In this document: piece by piece, positions 37,214 to 48,964 of the stretch
Layout of the letters: each line of letters opens with the position of its first letter
Position numbering within the stretch: the first letter of the stretch is position 1
Assembly (NCBI GenBank): GCA_021209875.1
Contig: JAGYVD010000008.1
Coordinates: forward strand, 2,851,501-2,915,500
Source of the DNA: Rosellinia necatrix
Taxonomy: Eukaryota > Ascomycota > Sordariomycetes > Xylariales > Xylariaceae
Direction of reading: 5' to 3'
DNA length: 64,000 bases
Program-made: the position numbers and the translations under genes
The notes under the pieces: model-generated
Database searches by the model: none
What the model saw: only the letters and a program-made list of their open reading frames with translations
Told to the model about the DNA's origin: nothing

Positions 37214-39335
37214 TAGGCAACAGCTTTTTTCATAGGTAGGACTCCATATGCAGCGTCTATCTATCTACCTCGGCCCAACACAGCCACGGGGTCCTTCTTC
37301 TTCTCTTTTCCCATTGGGTGGACGCAGGAACAATTCCCACGATCTGCAATTGCGCCGCAAACATGCGCTTGTTGAACCATTGTTGAGCCATCATCGTAAT
37401 TTTCAATTTTCTGGCACAGCGGAAGGTGGTTCCTTTTTACTCCCGCCGTGTTTCGCGTTCAGCCGTTGAGTCAATGCGCGCTCCTTCCTGGCAGCGAACT
37501 GGCGGTGGCTGAATGCAATCTTATCTCACCTAGTGTAAGTGTTGGTTAGTGATTGATGACGGGCAGCGCGCTTGTATGTGCCGTAGCCTCATTTAAGGCA
37601 CATGCATAGAGACAGGGCCTGGGTCGCAAGCGCTCATGAGATCTCCAGTATGAACCCCCTCCACCACCCTCCCCCTCATATTGTACAAGTATGTATGTAC
37701 TACAGTTACAGTAGATCGCATATGTTCGTTGTGGCACATTACCGAGTTGGTAAGAGAAACCCAGTATGCACCAATATGATTGGTTGATTCTATGCCACGA
37801 CAGATTGGGGTGCCAAGGTCGGTACCTGCACTAGCGTGCAAATCAACACCGAGATAAGCAATCTAGAACACACACGCCCAACTCTAATGGAAAAATTTGC
37901 CCTTGCTGTCTGACATACAGTCCCCACTGCTACGGACCGTATATACACTACAGTACACTATATGTCACATGTCGCTTGCTATCCAATGAAGCACATCGAA
38001 GCTACGAGTTGATCAACCTGGAAAGTGATATATATTATACATGGTCATGATTGTATATTCGCAGCTACTGGCAACACTAAACATTAATACTATATGTGCT
38101 ACTCGAGCCATTCATACGAGTGGTGTAGTGGTCACCGTACCCACATATATTGTACGTGAATCCCCGGCCCCCCAATCCCCATCCACCCCCCCAAAATCCC
38201 CAAAATCAGAGCCTGTCAACAAGGACCAGAGGGCGTGACAGGTGCAAGGGTTATTCTAGCGTGCCCCGTTTTAGATAGAGCTATGTTAGGTGCTGGGAGT
38301 TTTACTTTGCATACCTATTAAGCCAAGGGGGCAGGAGGTACGGCCGAATAATAAGTGCTATCTTGGTTAGTCGTTTCATGGTGATGGAGGTAGGTATGTA
38401 GTTAGTTAGTTAGATATAGAAGCGTATCTATTCTATTCCCTCATGATCGGTCTATGTATATCGAATAGGGTTCCTATCTGACATGGTAACTGTGCACTAT
38501 GGCGCAGTAGTGTTGACTATAGGTCGCGCGTTGTGCCAACACCTGCCTAGACTAGCCTCGGATAGGAAGAGCGCAACATGGGTACTATTAGTAGTTAGGA
38601 GGGCAGCAAAATATAGAATCATGTTCGTTGTTATCATAGCCACTCTTATGCTAGTCAATGGTACTGTGCAGTACCACCTACACTTGGTCTAGCTGCTAAT
38701 GGTATCCTTCTTTTGGGACACAGAGATGCTTTCAGCTTTGGCAGTCTCCCCGAGGTACCTGCCACTATGTATCTCAGTAGTACCATTAGGCTGCTCTATT
38801 CGAATTTGTATCATTCTACTGGATGAATTGTATTATTAATTATAATGCAATGTCGCTGTAAGAGGATTTTGCGACTGTTCTTGTTTTAATAACATGTTGA
38901 CTCGGAATTGTCCGTTTGCTTTTATCTCACTGGTGAGATCCTGGCGATTTGCCTTGTGACAGCCCCCATCGTTTACATCTGGGGTACCGTCTTGACAGGT
39001 TTCAATTTGAGTGCTTGTATGTTGGCATAGTAGCAGTGCTTTGTGAATAATAGGCAGTCACGACTTGTTTGTTAACAGCGTGACCAAAAATGGGTCCCTC
39101 CCCCTAGTGTATAATCGGTATAGCTGGTGGTAGGTAGCACGCCAATCTACACCAGACTTTCTCTGTCCCTAACCATGGCACGATGCCATCTCACACTTGC
39201 CTACCTGCCTACCTGCCTACCTACCTACTACCTACCAAACATAGGTATCCTAGTCTTGTTATTGATGTTGCAAAGCAAACTCAGGTACCATACCTAGGTA
39301 GGTATCTACCTTTGGTAGTGTACATCCATGATACT

Positions 39336-39415
39336 GCATACATACCCACATACATACCTACACACATACCTACACACATACATACATACATACATACATA
39401 CATACATACATACAT
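39336..39415. repeat. (CATA)n microsatellite
   Basis: About 80 bp of CATA units, impure at the left end (CACA and CCTA variants) and pure on the right. It lies between genes. Confidence 0.85.
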
Positions 39416-40000
39416 GAATAGGTAGGTCAGCACACAGCACACAGACCACGGTGGCGCTGACAGCAACCCAAAAACATGCAGAAAGCCGGCGCATCCCAAC
39501 GGCGCGAGCGACAGATGGGCTGAGGGAAAGGGGCCGTCGCATGGCGTCATGCACCGGGCCAAAAACTGTCATACCTCGTATTATGCTATGCTACTGATGT
39601 ACATGGACTTGTACATCGGTATTTACATTAGTAGGAAGTAAGCAGCCAGCCAGCCAGCCAGCTAGTCTGGCCAGGGACGTTTGTGTTCTTCCCTCCCTCC
39701 TAGTTCACCTCCCTCCTAGTTCATCTCCCTCCTAGTCCATCATCGTCGTTTCATCTTCGCTCCACTCCGGGAACACTTCACTCTGCGCTCCCAGCTCTGC
39801 ACCCCCAACTACGCTGCATCTAGATTAGCCAATCTCCACCCTGCACACCGGCCACAAACAATGAGCATAGATATACTTCGCGACGCATCCCCGTCCCGAG
39901 TGCCTCTCTGAGCCCTGCCGAGCCTCGCGTTCTTTGCAAAGCGTCCCCCCCCTCTCTCTCCCTCCGCAAAGCGCCGTACGATAATTCACCACCCAGCACC

Positions 40001-41796
40001 ATGAAGCGAGAGGGAGACGATGTTGAGGCCGCGGCCCAACTGATCATGTCAAAGGAGGACGATCGCGCTCGCTCCCACGAGAGCTTCGAATTCGACTATG
40101 AGTATGAAGAGCCGAACGACGCGTACAGCTACTTGTCCACCCGATACCGGTCCTACCAGTCCTCGTCAAGGCAGCTCTGGCGTCGCATACAGTCCATCCC
40201 ATTGCCCAACTGGTTCCCCGTCCGCAAGTTGAACCAGCTGAGCCCACGGTACCTCATTTTCATCTTCGTCGCCTCCCTGACCATCACCGCCCTGATCGTC
40301 AATCCGTATGGCCCGCCCATACAGACGGCAATATCCTCCTCCGTGGCCGAGTCTTCGACTGGATCCGAGGACCCTGCGCCCTCCGAATTCTGCACCACCT
40401 GGCCTGTCGATGAGGATGGGGGCTACTATCTTGATGCCCCCAGCCGCACCAACCGATTCAAGTCCGATAGCATTGCGCCGCAAGGCGGGTGGCAGAAACC
40501 CGAGGGCTTTAAGATTATCGCCATGGTATTTTTCGGACGAAAGCGCTATGTCGACGTCCTGGATTGTTACCTCCAGCAGAATCTCGCATCCAACGGTGGG
40601 TATTTGGACGAAGTGTGGTTCATGGCCCATACCGAAGATGAGGAAGACCTCGCATGGTTGGATCGCCTCGTGTCGAAAAATCGGGATTATAAAACCGTCG
40701 GCCATGAAGACTGCGGCAAGAACGACCACAAATATGGGTGCCTGTGGACGTATGCTACCGCGGACAACACCCTGTATATCAAGCTTGATGACGATATCGT
40801 AAGTGCTCCTCGGCTCCCCTCCATCGAGACGCCTCTGTTCCAGCCGGGCACGCAACGCCTGGCGCCATAACGAGCGGACGAAGATGAGCTAATCTTCTTT
40901 GCCAGATTTACATCCACCCGGACGCCATTCCCCAACTCGTACACACACGACTAGCCGTGCCACATGCGTTCGGAGTCTCGGCTCACCTGGTCAACAGTCC
41001 CATCACGGGCATGGAACAGTTCCATCACAATGCCATCTACCCGTTTGTACCGGATCCGAACGATGGCCCCACCCACAAAGCATCCGAGACGTGGCGGTTG
41101 TCTGGGCTGGACAGGTATCCCAAGAGCGGATTGGCCAAGTTGAAAGATGAAAGTGACCACAGCATCATGTTTCCCGACGTCCCGTACCGTGGCCATCCCT
41201 TCGTGCTGCTCTCGGAGGACAATTTCGACCTCCTCCACACCTCGATGGGCCGATACGACCAGGATCCCGGCGGCGACTTCATCGCGTTCAGCCCGGTCTG
41301 GAAGTCGTGGGCGATGGCCGCACAGCAACAATATTCGCTGCTGTATAATCTCGAAAAGAACCAGATATCTCGCTATTTCTTTGGGCGACCGGCGACCTAC
41401 CCCGCGCATGCCAAGGGCCCAGACCGAAACTCGACTGTCTCGGCGCCCCGACGTCAAGGTGAATCTACACTAGGTGGCGAGCAGATCTTCGACACACAGT
41501 TCCGACGATACAACCTCAATTTTTGCGCAGTTTGGGGCTCCGACATTAAGAAGCACCTGCCCATGAACGACGACGACGAGGACGCCATCACGCATTTGAT
41601 CCCGCAGAAAACGGGCCGGCCTTTTATCATCGACACGCGCGCCGTGGTTGGCCATTTTAGCTTTTTCACACAGGCTGAGGAGATGCGCCAGACCGATCTG
41701 CTCGATCGGTGGCGCGCGTTCGCGAACGAGGCCGTGTGCAGGCCGCACAACCTCAAGAAACCCTGGGACTTGCGCTGTCCCAAGTTCACAGACTGA
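40001..41796 (+). CDS. Type II membrane protein, glycosyltransferase-like, 562 aa
   Basis: Exon 1 is 40001-40798 and exon 2 is 40906-41796. The 107-nt intron has a GTAAGT donor and CAG acceptor, and phase is kept. A cytosolic N terminus of about 80 residues precedes one membrane anchor (YLIFIFVASLTITALIV), so the rest probably faces the Golgi or ER lumen. The luminal part has FKIIAMVFFGRKRYVDVLDCYL and DEVWFMAHTEDEEDLAWL. It then has YIKLDDDIIYIHPDAIPQLV, a DDD motif like the metal-binding DxD site of GT-A glycosyltransferases, split by the intron. Substrate and linkage are unknown. I recall this architecture as conserved in filamentous fungi but cannot name the family. The ATG at 40001 follows CAGCACC, a good context. 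Confidence 0.8.
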
Positions 41797-43486
41797 GCTG
41801 CTCCCTCCGGCTAGATATAGAGAGTATCAGACGAAGATGCGACCGGAGGTGAAAACGGCGCATTCGGCGGCACTGACGAAACTTATTCCTGTAACTTGCG
41901 ACATCATCTCATTTAGCGCCTGGGGGCATTTGGAGCGATACTTTAGTGGGCGGCGTTTTCTGGCGTTTTATATCCCATCTGTTCATCAGCGAGTTGCGAC
42001 CTCATGGAGCATAGAGTAAAGATAACGATAGACAGATACAGGACAGAGAAGGGGGAAGGGACGCAACGAGCCGAGACGTGCCGAGAGAGAGACACAGAGA
42101 GAATGGGAAGACATTATGGCATTGCGAAGAATTATACGATAATAAAGGAAAGAATTCGCGGGTATGAAAAGAAGGGTCGGCTTCACTGTATCTAATAATC
42201 GTGAGATTATGGGCGGGAATTTTAAAGAGACGAGGATCAAAGTTCACATTCGAAGGATAAGGCTGTGTTATGCTTCCGAATTCGTGATCTGACTATTTTG
42301 TCTCGTTTCATTATTGACGACGTGATCATTACGTATGCCACATCATATATATCATGAGACAAGGAGGGCAGCTAAGACATACCCTAGCGCTACCCAAAGA
42401 AATCTAAATCCATTCATCTTGATATAGTGTAGTGTAACTATCCCAAAATAGTTTCTGCATGACGGAATTAGTGTCTGGGCGACCGCACACTTGGCATGCA
42501 CTTGGCATGCACTTGGCATACCAAATCCCGCAAGGTCGGTCTGTCAGCACGATCAATACATTGTAGTGTACATAAAAACTAGTAGATCGTTACCCAGATA
42601 CGCTAGTTGACTCGTAGTTTACTTCGATCAGTCGTATTGGAAAACCCATCCCGAGGTCGCTGTAGTTGCAACCTAATGAGATCTTCCAACCGATCAATCG
42701 CCAGATCCATTCCTCCATCACCCATCATATCCACACCTCCATATTATTATACATGACGCATGCCGTAGTCCAAGTACTGTTGCATGCATGTAGTGTATGT
42801 CTCGAAGAGCCGAGACACCAACCACTACGTGCGGCTCGGCCCTACCCGCGGGTCCGTCTGGGCCGTCTCCGCTCCTAACATATCTACGTACCTGCGTAAG
42901 CATCAAATACCCTTGTTACGTTATCCCTTCCCTTCCACTTGCGAGCCTTGTAGGAGGGGGAGGGGGGGAGGGGGGAGGGGGGAACAGCACGCATTGGCGA
43001 AAACCCGTCTAATACGGTCGAGGTGCATGACGAAATGGGATGGCGCCCGACCGCTTTAGGCACAGGGCGGTGGTGGATGTCGGGTGTTCCACGCAGGTAC
43101 ATTACATTACTTGCGGGATTCGGGGTGCAAATGATTCCCAGGGTGGTGAAAAAAACTTGGGAAGTATCCCTGGTACGAATGGGAATAATTCCCCATGTTA
43201 TTAGATAATAAATGACCCGCTATTTATTCCCGTAAAGCCTTGCCAGCCCAGGCGCCGAACCAACTACCAAGGTAGGTAGGTACCCACCAAACCAACTACC
43301 CGCCGAAAGCAACCGTTATCAGAGTCATGACTAATTATCATATAAATAATCTACCCACAAATGCCACTCAGAATTACTCATCAAGTCCTCATCAAGAAGA
43401 CCCTCGTACACATCATGAGCATCGTTTTAGCCGTTGCGGCCCTGCCTCCCCCCCCCCTCAACCACGAGGTTTACTGTCGCGGCTTT
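41797..43486. other. Intergenic region
   Basis: No gene is recognised. It contains three copies of CACTTGGCATG-like words (42490-42520), a G-rich GGGGGAGGG tract (42954-42982) and GGTAGGTAGG words (43270-43290). Confidence 0.45.
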
Positions 43487-44149
43487 CTAGTAACCGCCTT
43501 CCCCCTGCGGTAGATACGGCAGGAAGTTATAGGGTGCTCCGGCGGACACGAACGGCCCGTGAACATCGGCGGCGGGTAAAAAGGCCCCCCCAGGTCGTCC
43601 TTGGTTGTTGTTATGCATATAATGGGGGAGGATATCTCGCCTCGGCCTTCCGCCCTTGCCGGCGGCCACCCTAATATTGAGCCCGTCCCTCTCCCGGTGA
43701 CGATTCACATGCTATGGTAGATTAGGGGCGGGGGCGTGTCAGCGGCTCGGTACTCAAATCGGGTCGTTTTTTTTTTTACTTACCTTTCTCAAACTGGTCG
43801 TCGTCTTCACCACCTGCAGGCAGAAGTGGCACGTCCTCTCGCACCTCTGGAGCACTAGCCGCCCTTCGCTTGGCCAGGCAGGGTGCTCGTGGCCCTGCGG
43901 GCATATATGAGCCCGAGGCGGCATCGCCGGACCGCCATGGCGCGCATTGTCACCCGAGCCGGAAAATAATCGGGGATTCATCGCACTAACGCTGCGGAGC
44001 GGAAGGTAGGCCGACCGGTAGTGATTCCCCAAGTTCGGGATGATGTCGCTGCCGTGTGGGGTTGCCTCTCGCTCGCCCTGGTCTCTTCTGTCCGGTTCCA
44101 CGCCTTCCGTCATCGTTGATGCCGTTCCAGAATTTGGACAGAACGCCAT
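43487..44149 (-). CDS. Small C2H2 zinc-finger protein with AT-hook-like motif, 196 aa (copy 1)
   Basis: Exon 1 is 44149-43784 and exon 2 is 43711-43487. The 72-nt GT-AG intron falls inside the zinc finger. The finger is C107-HF-C110 in exon 1 and H123-VNR-H127 at the start of exon 2, so it fits Cx2Cx12Hx3H only after splicing. GKGGRPRRD (GRPRR at 143-147) follows, resembling the GRP core of an AT-hook, so DNA binding is inferred. The C-terminal 45 residues are Gly/Pro/Tyr-rich. An A11 run just inside the donor is not coding. The gene at 46910-47465 plus 62965-63089 is a diverged copy with the same intron position and nearly the same length. Target and role are unknown. Confidence 0.7.
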
Positions 44150-46909
44150 GCCGACCAGTACAGTTGCACGTTTGCCGCAGGTGAGGACAGAAGGCGCAGA
44201 TAGAGAGCGAGATGTTCCAGTAATTGGATTTTACCGTAGTAGTTGAAGATGCAGATGGACGAAGACGCTTGTGAATAATTACCTACTCTTGGTAATGAGG
44301 TAATGGGGTGGGTAGGAGATTCAGACGTTTGGATAGTGAGGCCTGCCTGTGGTTATACTAAGGAATAAAAATGTAACGAGTGCGATATTTAAGCCATTGG
44401 ATTTGATGAAGGGTAAACGTGATAAGTCCCTCCTAGATGGACTGACTGGTAGCTGGAACCGACACTGGGTGAGCATATATATATACATACATACTATCGC
44501 TCGCCAACCATACAAGTCGGTCTTCTAGGGGGAAATACTACCATGCAGTCATTGGGACGCGTAGTTCTTGCTTACTACTACAGTAGATAGCCTGATTTAA
44601 TCTCGAGCAGAGCCCGACATGTGCGGTCGGGAGTTTAATGACGTTCTAGACCAGTTAGTAACTGAGCCTTTACAGGGGGTCGGGGGAACGTTGGTGTCTC
44701 GGCAAGGACGGCTCGAGTGCACTGCTCACCAGTTCTCCCGCCCGTCGAAGAAAACCTACACAGACCTCCTTATTTGATTAATTCACCATGATACATGACG
44801 GGGATATATCGAAATTCAGGTTGAAATCACGCTTTAAATAGTATATCCAACAATACTACGTGCACGGAGTGCTGGTTACCTGTTATACTAGCCGGGCGGT
44901 TTAAAAAGGGTCGGGTTGAGGAGCGCTGGCCGGTGATAATAGCATAGAAAAGAGTATTCGGTTCGAATATTAAAATGGAAATCCGTCTGGTAGGTATGAA
45001 AAGGTTTAGAGCTGGGTTTATGATACACGCCCGCAGAGGGGTCTCTTACGTAAGCGGCATTGGCAAAGCCACGCACCCCACCCCACCACCCGGGACTAGC
45101 CCTAATAAGTGGGCCTTACCCCGCGCACCCTAGCTAGATTCGCAGATTAGATCAGAATAGTTAAGATCTTCATCTTCTACAATACAACTTTTACTACCCC
45201 ACCCCCCCCCTCCCATGGTTCACCACGGAGAGTGAGATTTGACCAAGCTGGGTCAATGGGTCAGCTGCCACCCCATGTTTGTTGACATGTCGATGCTACC
45301 TTATGTAGATATACCATGCGTCTACATGTCGATATCGGTCCATGTGCTGGTTGTCACACTTAGTGTACTGGTGGCCGCTACTCCACTAGGCTAAGCTTCC
45401 AAAAGGAAGCAAAGTTCCTATCTTGGGTTGCTTTTAATACGAGGCTGCGGTTAGAGGCGTAGCAGCGGTATGTTTATCCTTGGCGATGAATATGGTACGT
45501 AGTCGGGCCTAGAAAGCTAGCCGGAAAAGTGCTTTAACGTTATAAATATTACCTGCTATCTGAAAGACTATGTAAGTAGTAACGCTACATGATTTTTTTT
45601 TATTAGTGGCTGATTGCTGTAAGGTGGTGGACTTCAATACTGGTCGCTAAAAAGAAGAAGAATTAGAGCATAACAGCCAGGGGTTGATCGGTTGGGGGGA
45701 TGGTTCCCCTCTTATCCCCAATTATTTAGGGCAGCTGCAGGGGCAAAAGCCGTACTATATATATATATATAGTCACTACTGCGGTTTTTGTGTTGTTTCT
45801 TGCGTTTCCGGATTAGGAGCCTTTCGAAAAAACCGAGGCGGCAACGCTGCAGGGTGCCCTGGGAATACCGCACCCGCGAATACCGCACCTGCGGAGGTGT
45901 TTGCTGACTTCATTGCGGCAGGGCGGCCGGGGTAGGTATGATGCCTATGGGAGACGAGGAACGCACCCGACAGGCAGCCCACGGTTGCCCGGGTAGATAT
46001 ACACGTGTCGCCTCATTGCCAAAACGGATCTAAGCCCACAAAACGGATCCCTTGCCAGAACGGTGGGGCCGGGTACCCCCCACCTGCATCTCTGGGCTGT
46101 GGGGGTATTCGTCCATCAGTCAGTCGAGAACCTATATACGCCGACAAGGATCGCGACAGCCTGCCGGATCATAGAGTTAAACTTAGTTCTTTAGATTTCA
46201 GCATCTGAGTTAGCTGCCTAATGGCAGAGAGTCGATGAGAATCACTGAGTCAGAAGGTGAGAGGAAATCGTCATTTAGGGATGGCAAGCCATATTTAGAC
46301 GATATTAACATCCGAGCTGCAGAGTAGTAGATGCCAGTACTCGTTAGCGCTCGGGAATGAAGGTTTTGACTGCTATTACTTGGTAATAGCTAGGATACTT
46401 GGCTAGTAGAATGAATTACCGAGATGATTATAATTCTTGCCGATGAATGGTTTAGGAATAATGCCCAAGTAGCTAATCCAGTGTATTTGTCATCTCTATG
46501 TAATGTTTATTGATTTACCTGACCGCTTATGTATCTCATAAATATCGTTCTTGCGAATCCGTGTCATGTTAAGAATGCCCGGAGTGAGGTCTAGTCACTA
46601 TGAGGTAGCAGCTGGGTAGCAGGTAGATAGCCAAGTACAGGGGTAGGGCTCAATATCATTGATTCCCGGGCCTACTATCTAGGTGGGAGGCATTCAGTCC
46701 TTATATACACGAATATATCTCTAGAGCTACACCATAGGGTAGCTGGTACCTCGCTGTGTGATTTATCCTCCTGACAATCCGTTTCCGAAATATACCACCC
46801 TATATTATTTATTCCCTACGATATGCGGAAATAAACAGCCTCCCAACGCGCTTCATCAAGACCGTGACCGTTTCTAGTGAAAATAACACGTTCGCGAAAT
46901 GCTAGAGCT
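44150..46909. other. Intergenic region between the two zinc-finger copies
   Basis: No gene is recognised. It includes a decayed LTR-like stretch (45021-45225), listed separately. A GAATACCGCACC tandem lies near 45866-45895 and an AAAACGGATC repeat near 46020-46050. Confidence 0.45.
45021..45225 (+). mobile_element. Diverged LTR-like relic related to the solo LTR at 48762-48964
   Basis: It shares, in the same order, the TGATAC start, CGCAGAGGG/CGTAGAGGG, CTTACGTAAGC/CTTACATAAGC, CTAGCCCTA, GTGGGCC, CTAGATT, CTTCATCTT, AATACA and CCCATGG with the solo LTR at 48762-48964. No matching target-site duplication is visible, so it is an older or truncated copy. The right end is uncertain. Confidence 0.55.
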
Positions 46910-47465
46910 TTAGTCTAGAAGATTCTTGTGTGCGCCGTGGGCGTTGGTTCGTTGTCCTTTCTCAGTTTTGCTGCCACGAGGTCTCCCATTCTTCCCCTCG
47001 GCTATAGTGATGCTATACCCTCGGTTCTTCTTACAGATACGCAGGTGCTAGAGCAAATAAGGCATATTAGCGGCTCGGTACTCATGTGTGCTGCTTTCCG
47101 GTTTGATTCGTGAATAGATATGTTTGCTTGCCTTCCTGAGATTAGGTGCCGAGGATACTGTTATCTCACAGTAATGGCAAAATCTATCCTCGGGCTTGAT
47201 AACTAGCACCCCTGTATCCCCCCAAGGACCATGTTGACGACCAGGAGGATACCTATAAATGCCATCCGAAGAATTGGAATGCGTTGCGGGGGTATTGACG
47301 TCCATGTCTAGTATAGCCTCATTGAAATACTCGAAGTTTCTATGGCTGATGTTGTTGGTATATAACCCGGGTGACATTAGAGTACCACCACGAGTTGCAT
47401 TGTCGCTAAGGTTAGAATTCAGCGACAGAGGTGCCGTGTCGAGGGCTCCAGACGTAGAGAGGTCC
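46910..47465 (-). pseudogene. Small zinc-finger/AT-hook protein, copy 2: downstream part, cut by retroelement
   Basis: Coding sequence 47465-47132 (rest of exon 1) and exon 2 47047-46910. The 84-nt intron starts with GC (AGGAAG|GCAAGC) and ends CTCTAG, at the same finger position as in copy 1. With the upstream part (62965-63089) and one target-site copy, the frame gives 198 codons. The finger is C138-HY-C141, H154-LRI-C158: Cx2Cx12Hx3C, with the last histidine replaced by cysteine. EGKNGRPRGSK follows as an AT-hook-like motif. In the present allele the part has no native start. The in-frame ATG at 47377 could still give 127 residues with finger and hook if transcribed from the LTR. Its likely normal promoter is now beyond 63089. 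Confidence 0.75.
47461..47465. repeat. Target-site duplication GGTCC, left copy (right copy 62960-62964)
   Basis: GGTCC stands directly before the element's TGTAAGGG start. The same GGTCC stands directly after its CTTAACA end. A 5-bp duplication is typical of LTR retrotransposon integrase. Confidence 0.9.
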
Positions 47466-47715
47466 TGTAAGGGCCAGCGGCACGCAAAATAATAGTATTG
47501 TATTGCTGGCTACAGCTAATACGACAAGGATTCCAAATTGGGACCAATATATAACTTTAATTTCTTAGTTGGTAAGAAAGAAAGTGAAGCTAGTAATACA
47601 GCAGTTCGTAAATAAAAGCATAAAAAATTTAGTAGGTTATTAGTAGATCTTTAAATAAGTTTGTAAATAAGGTGATATACTTCTATATTTTAATCTGTAC
47701 TTTTATATTTTAATA
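47466..47715. repeat. Left LTR of the 15.5 kb element
   Basis: About 250 bp, starting TGTAAGGGCCAGCGG. It aligns end to end with 62711-62959. All differences I can align are C/T or G/A transitions. The outer ~145 bp is GC-normal, while the inner ~105 bp (from about 47615) is AT-converted. Confidence 0.9.
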
Positions 47716-48761
47716 ACTTTTTTTTTTATATTTAATTATGTTCTTATAATTATTTATTAAAACATTTATTACTGCTTATATTGTTTTTTTTATTATTTTT
47801 GTCTAGTTTTTTTTTTATATTAATTTTAGCTAAAAAGTTTTATATATTTATAATAACAAAATCGATAATAAAAACTATTTTAATTTTAGTTGTTATAAAA
47901 TTAATAATATTAATTATTATAAAATTAATAATAAAAATAATTTTAATTTTAATAAATAAGTTTTTATAATTATATTAAAATTACTATAATTTTTTATTAA
48001 TTATAATTATAAAGTTATTATATTTAGTTATAATTTTAAATATTATTATAATAATATTTTGTTTTTAAGTTTATATTTATATTAAAAACTAATTATATAT
48101 GTTTATAACAAAAAATTTACTGCTTTTTAATATATAAACTAAAATTTATATTTTATAAATAATATAATATATTTTATATTAATAACTAATTATTTTTATA
48201 TTTTATATTTTATTTATTATAAAAATATATAATAATACTATACTATTTTTATTATAAATATAATATATTTTATATATTAATTAAATTATTAATATTTAAA
48301 TATTATATAATAAAAACTTAATAATATGTTTTACTGCTAAATATTGCTTAATAATATAATTAGCTATTTTTGTTTTATTTTTAATAAAATATTATTAATT
48401 AATTTTTAAATTAAAATTTTTATAATTAATTTTTAATTAGCTTAATTATTAAAGCCTGTAGCATATTATTATAAAAATTAAAAATATTTAAATTTTTTAA
48501 AACATATTTAATTTTATTTTTTATGCAATAATTTTTACTTGTTTAATTTTCTTTTATTTTATAATTAATTAAATTTTAAATTAAACTTGCGTTTAAACTA
48601 GCTCTATAAAATTAAGCTTTATAAAACTTATTATTATTTATTTTTTATTTTTAATTTTTTAAAGTTTTTATAATATTTTATAACTTTTAATAATATATAA
48701 ATAAATATATAACTAAATAATTTTTTAGCTTTATTTTTAAATAACTTAAAATTATTCTAAC

Positions 48762-48964
48762 TGATACGCGCGCGTAGAGGGAGCGCTTACATAAGCCCCT
48801 CGCTTGGGGTGCTGTGGCCCGTGGCCACAGGCACGACCTAATTGGGCCTAGCCCTATGTATGTGGGCCCTAGCCCACACCTAGGTAGAACTTTAGCTTAG
48901 CCTAGATTTGCGAGTCCTTCATCTTTCATAATACACACTTTACACCCCCATGGTGCACCTCTCA
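48762..48964 (+). mobile_element. Solo LTR, 203 bp, with target duplication CTAAC
   Basis: A GC-normal island in AT-saturated DNA. It starts TGATACGCGCGCG and ends CACCTCTCA (TG...CA), and CTAAC flanks it at 48757-48761 and 48965-48969. A diverged relative lies at 45021-45225. The strand is arbitrary (same sense as that relative). It probably inserted after the host element was mutated. Confidence 0.8.

Larger units (their letters stand above)
36308..40000. other. Intergenic region between the terpene synthase and the glycosyltransferase-like gene
   Basis: No gene is recognised. It contains a 13-bp minisatellite (37149-37213), CCTACCTG repeats (39197-39235), a CATA microsatellite (39336-39415) and CCTAGGT palindromes. 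The last 300 bp is pyrimidine-rich, as expected of the next gene's leader. Confidence 0.5.

Noticed and set aside
39336..39415. CATA array considered as a CRISPR-like repeat
   Set aside because: It is a simple microsatellite in a fungal genome with no spacers.
44951..44975. GGTTCGAAT word considered as a tRNA box B
   Set aside because: No matching box A, acceptor stem or anticodon arm is visible around it.
47781..47969. Open frame of 62 codons in the AT block (also 52602-52796)
   Set aside because: Composition is almost only Ile, Leu, Lys, Phe and Asn, as expected of AT-saturated DNA. No motif is present.
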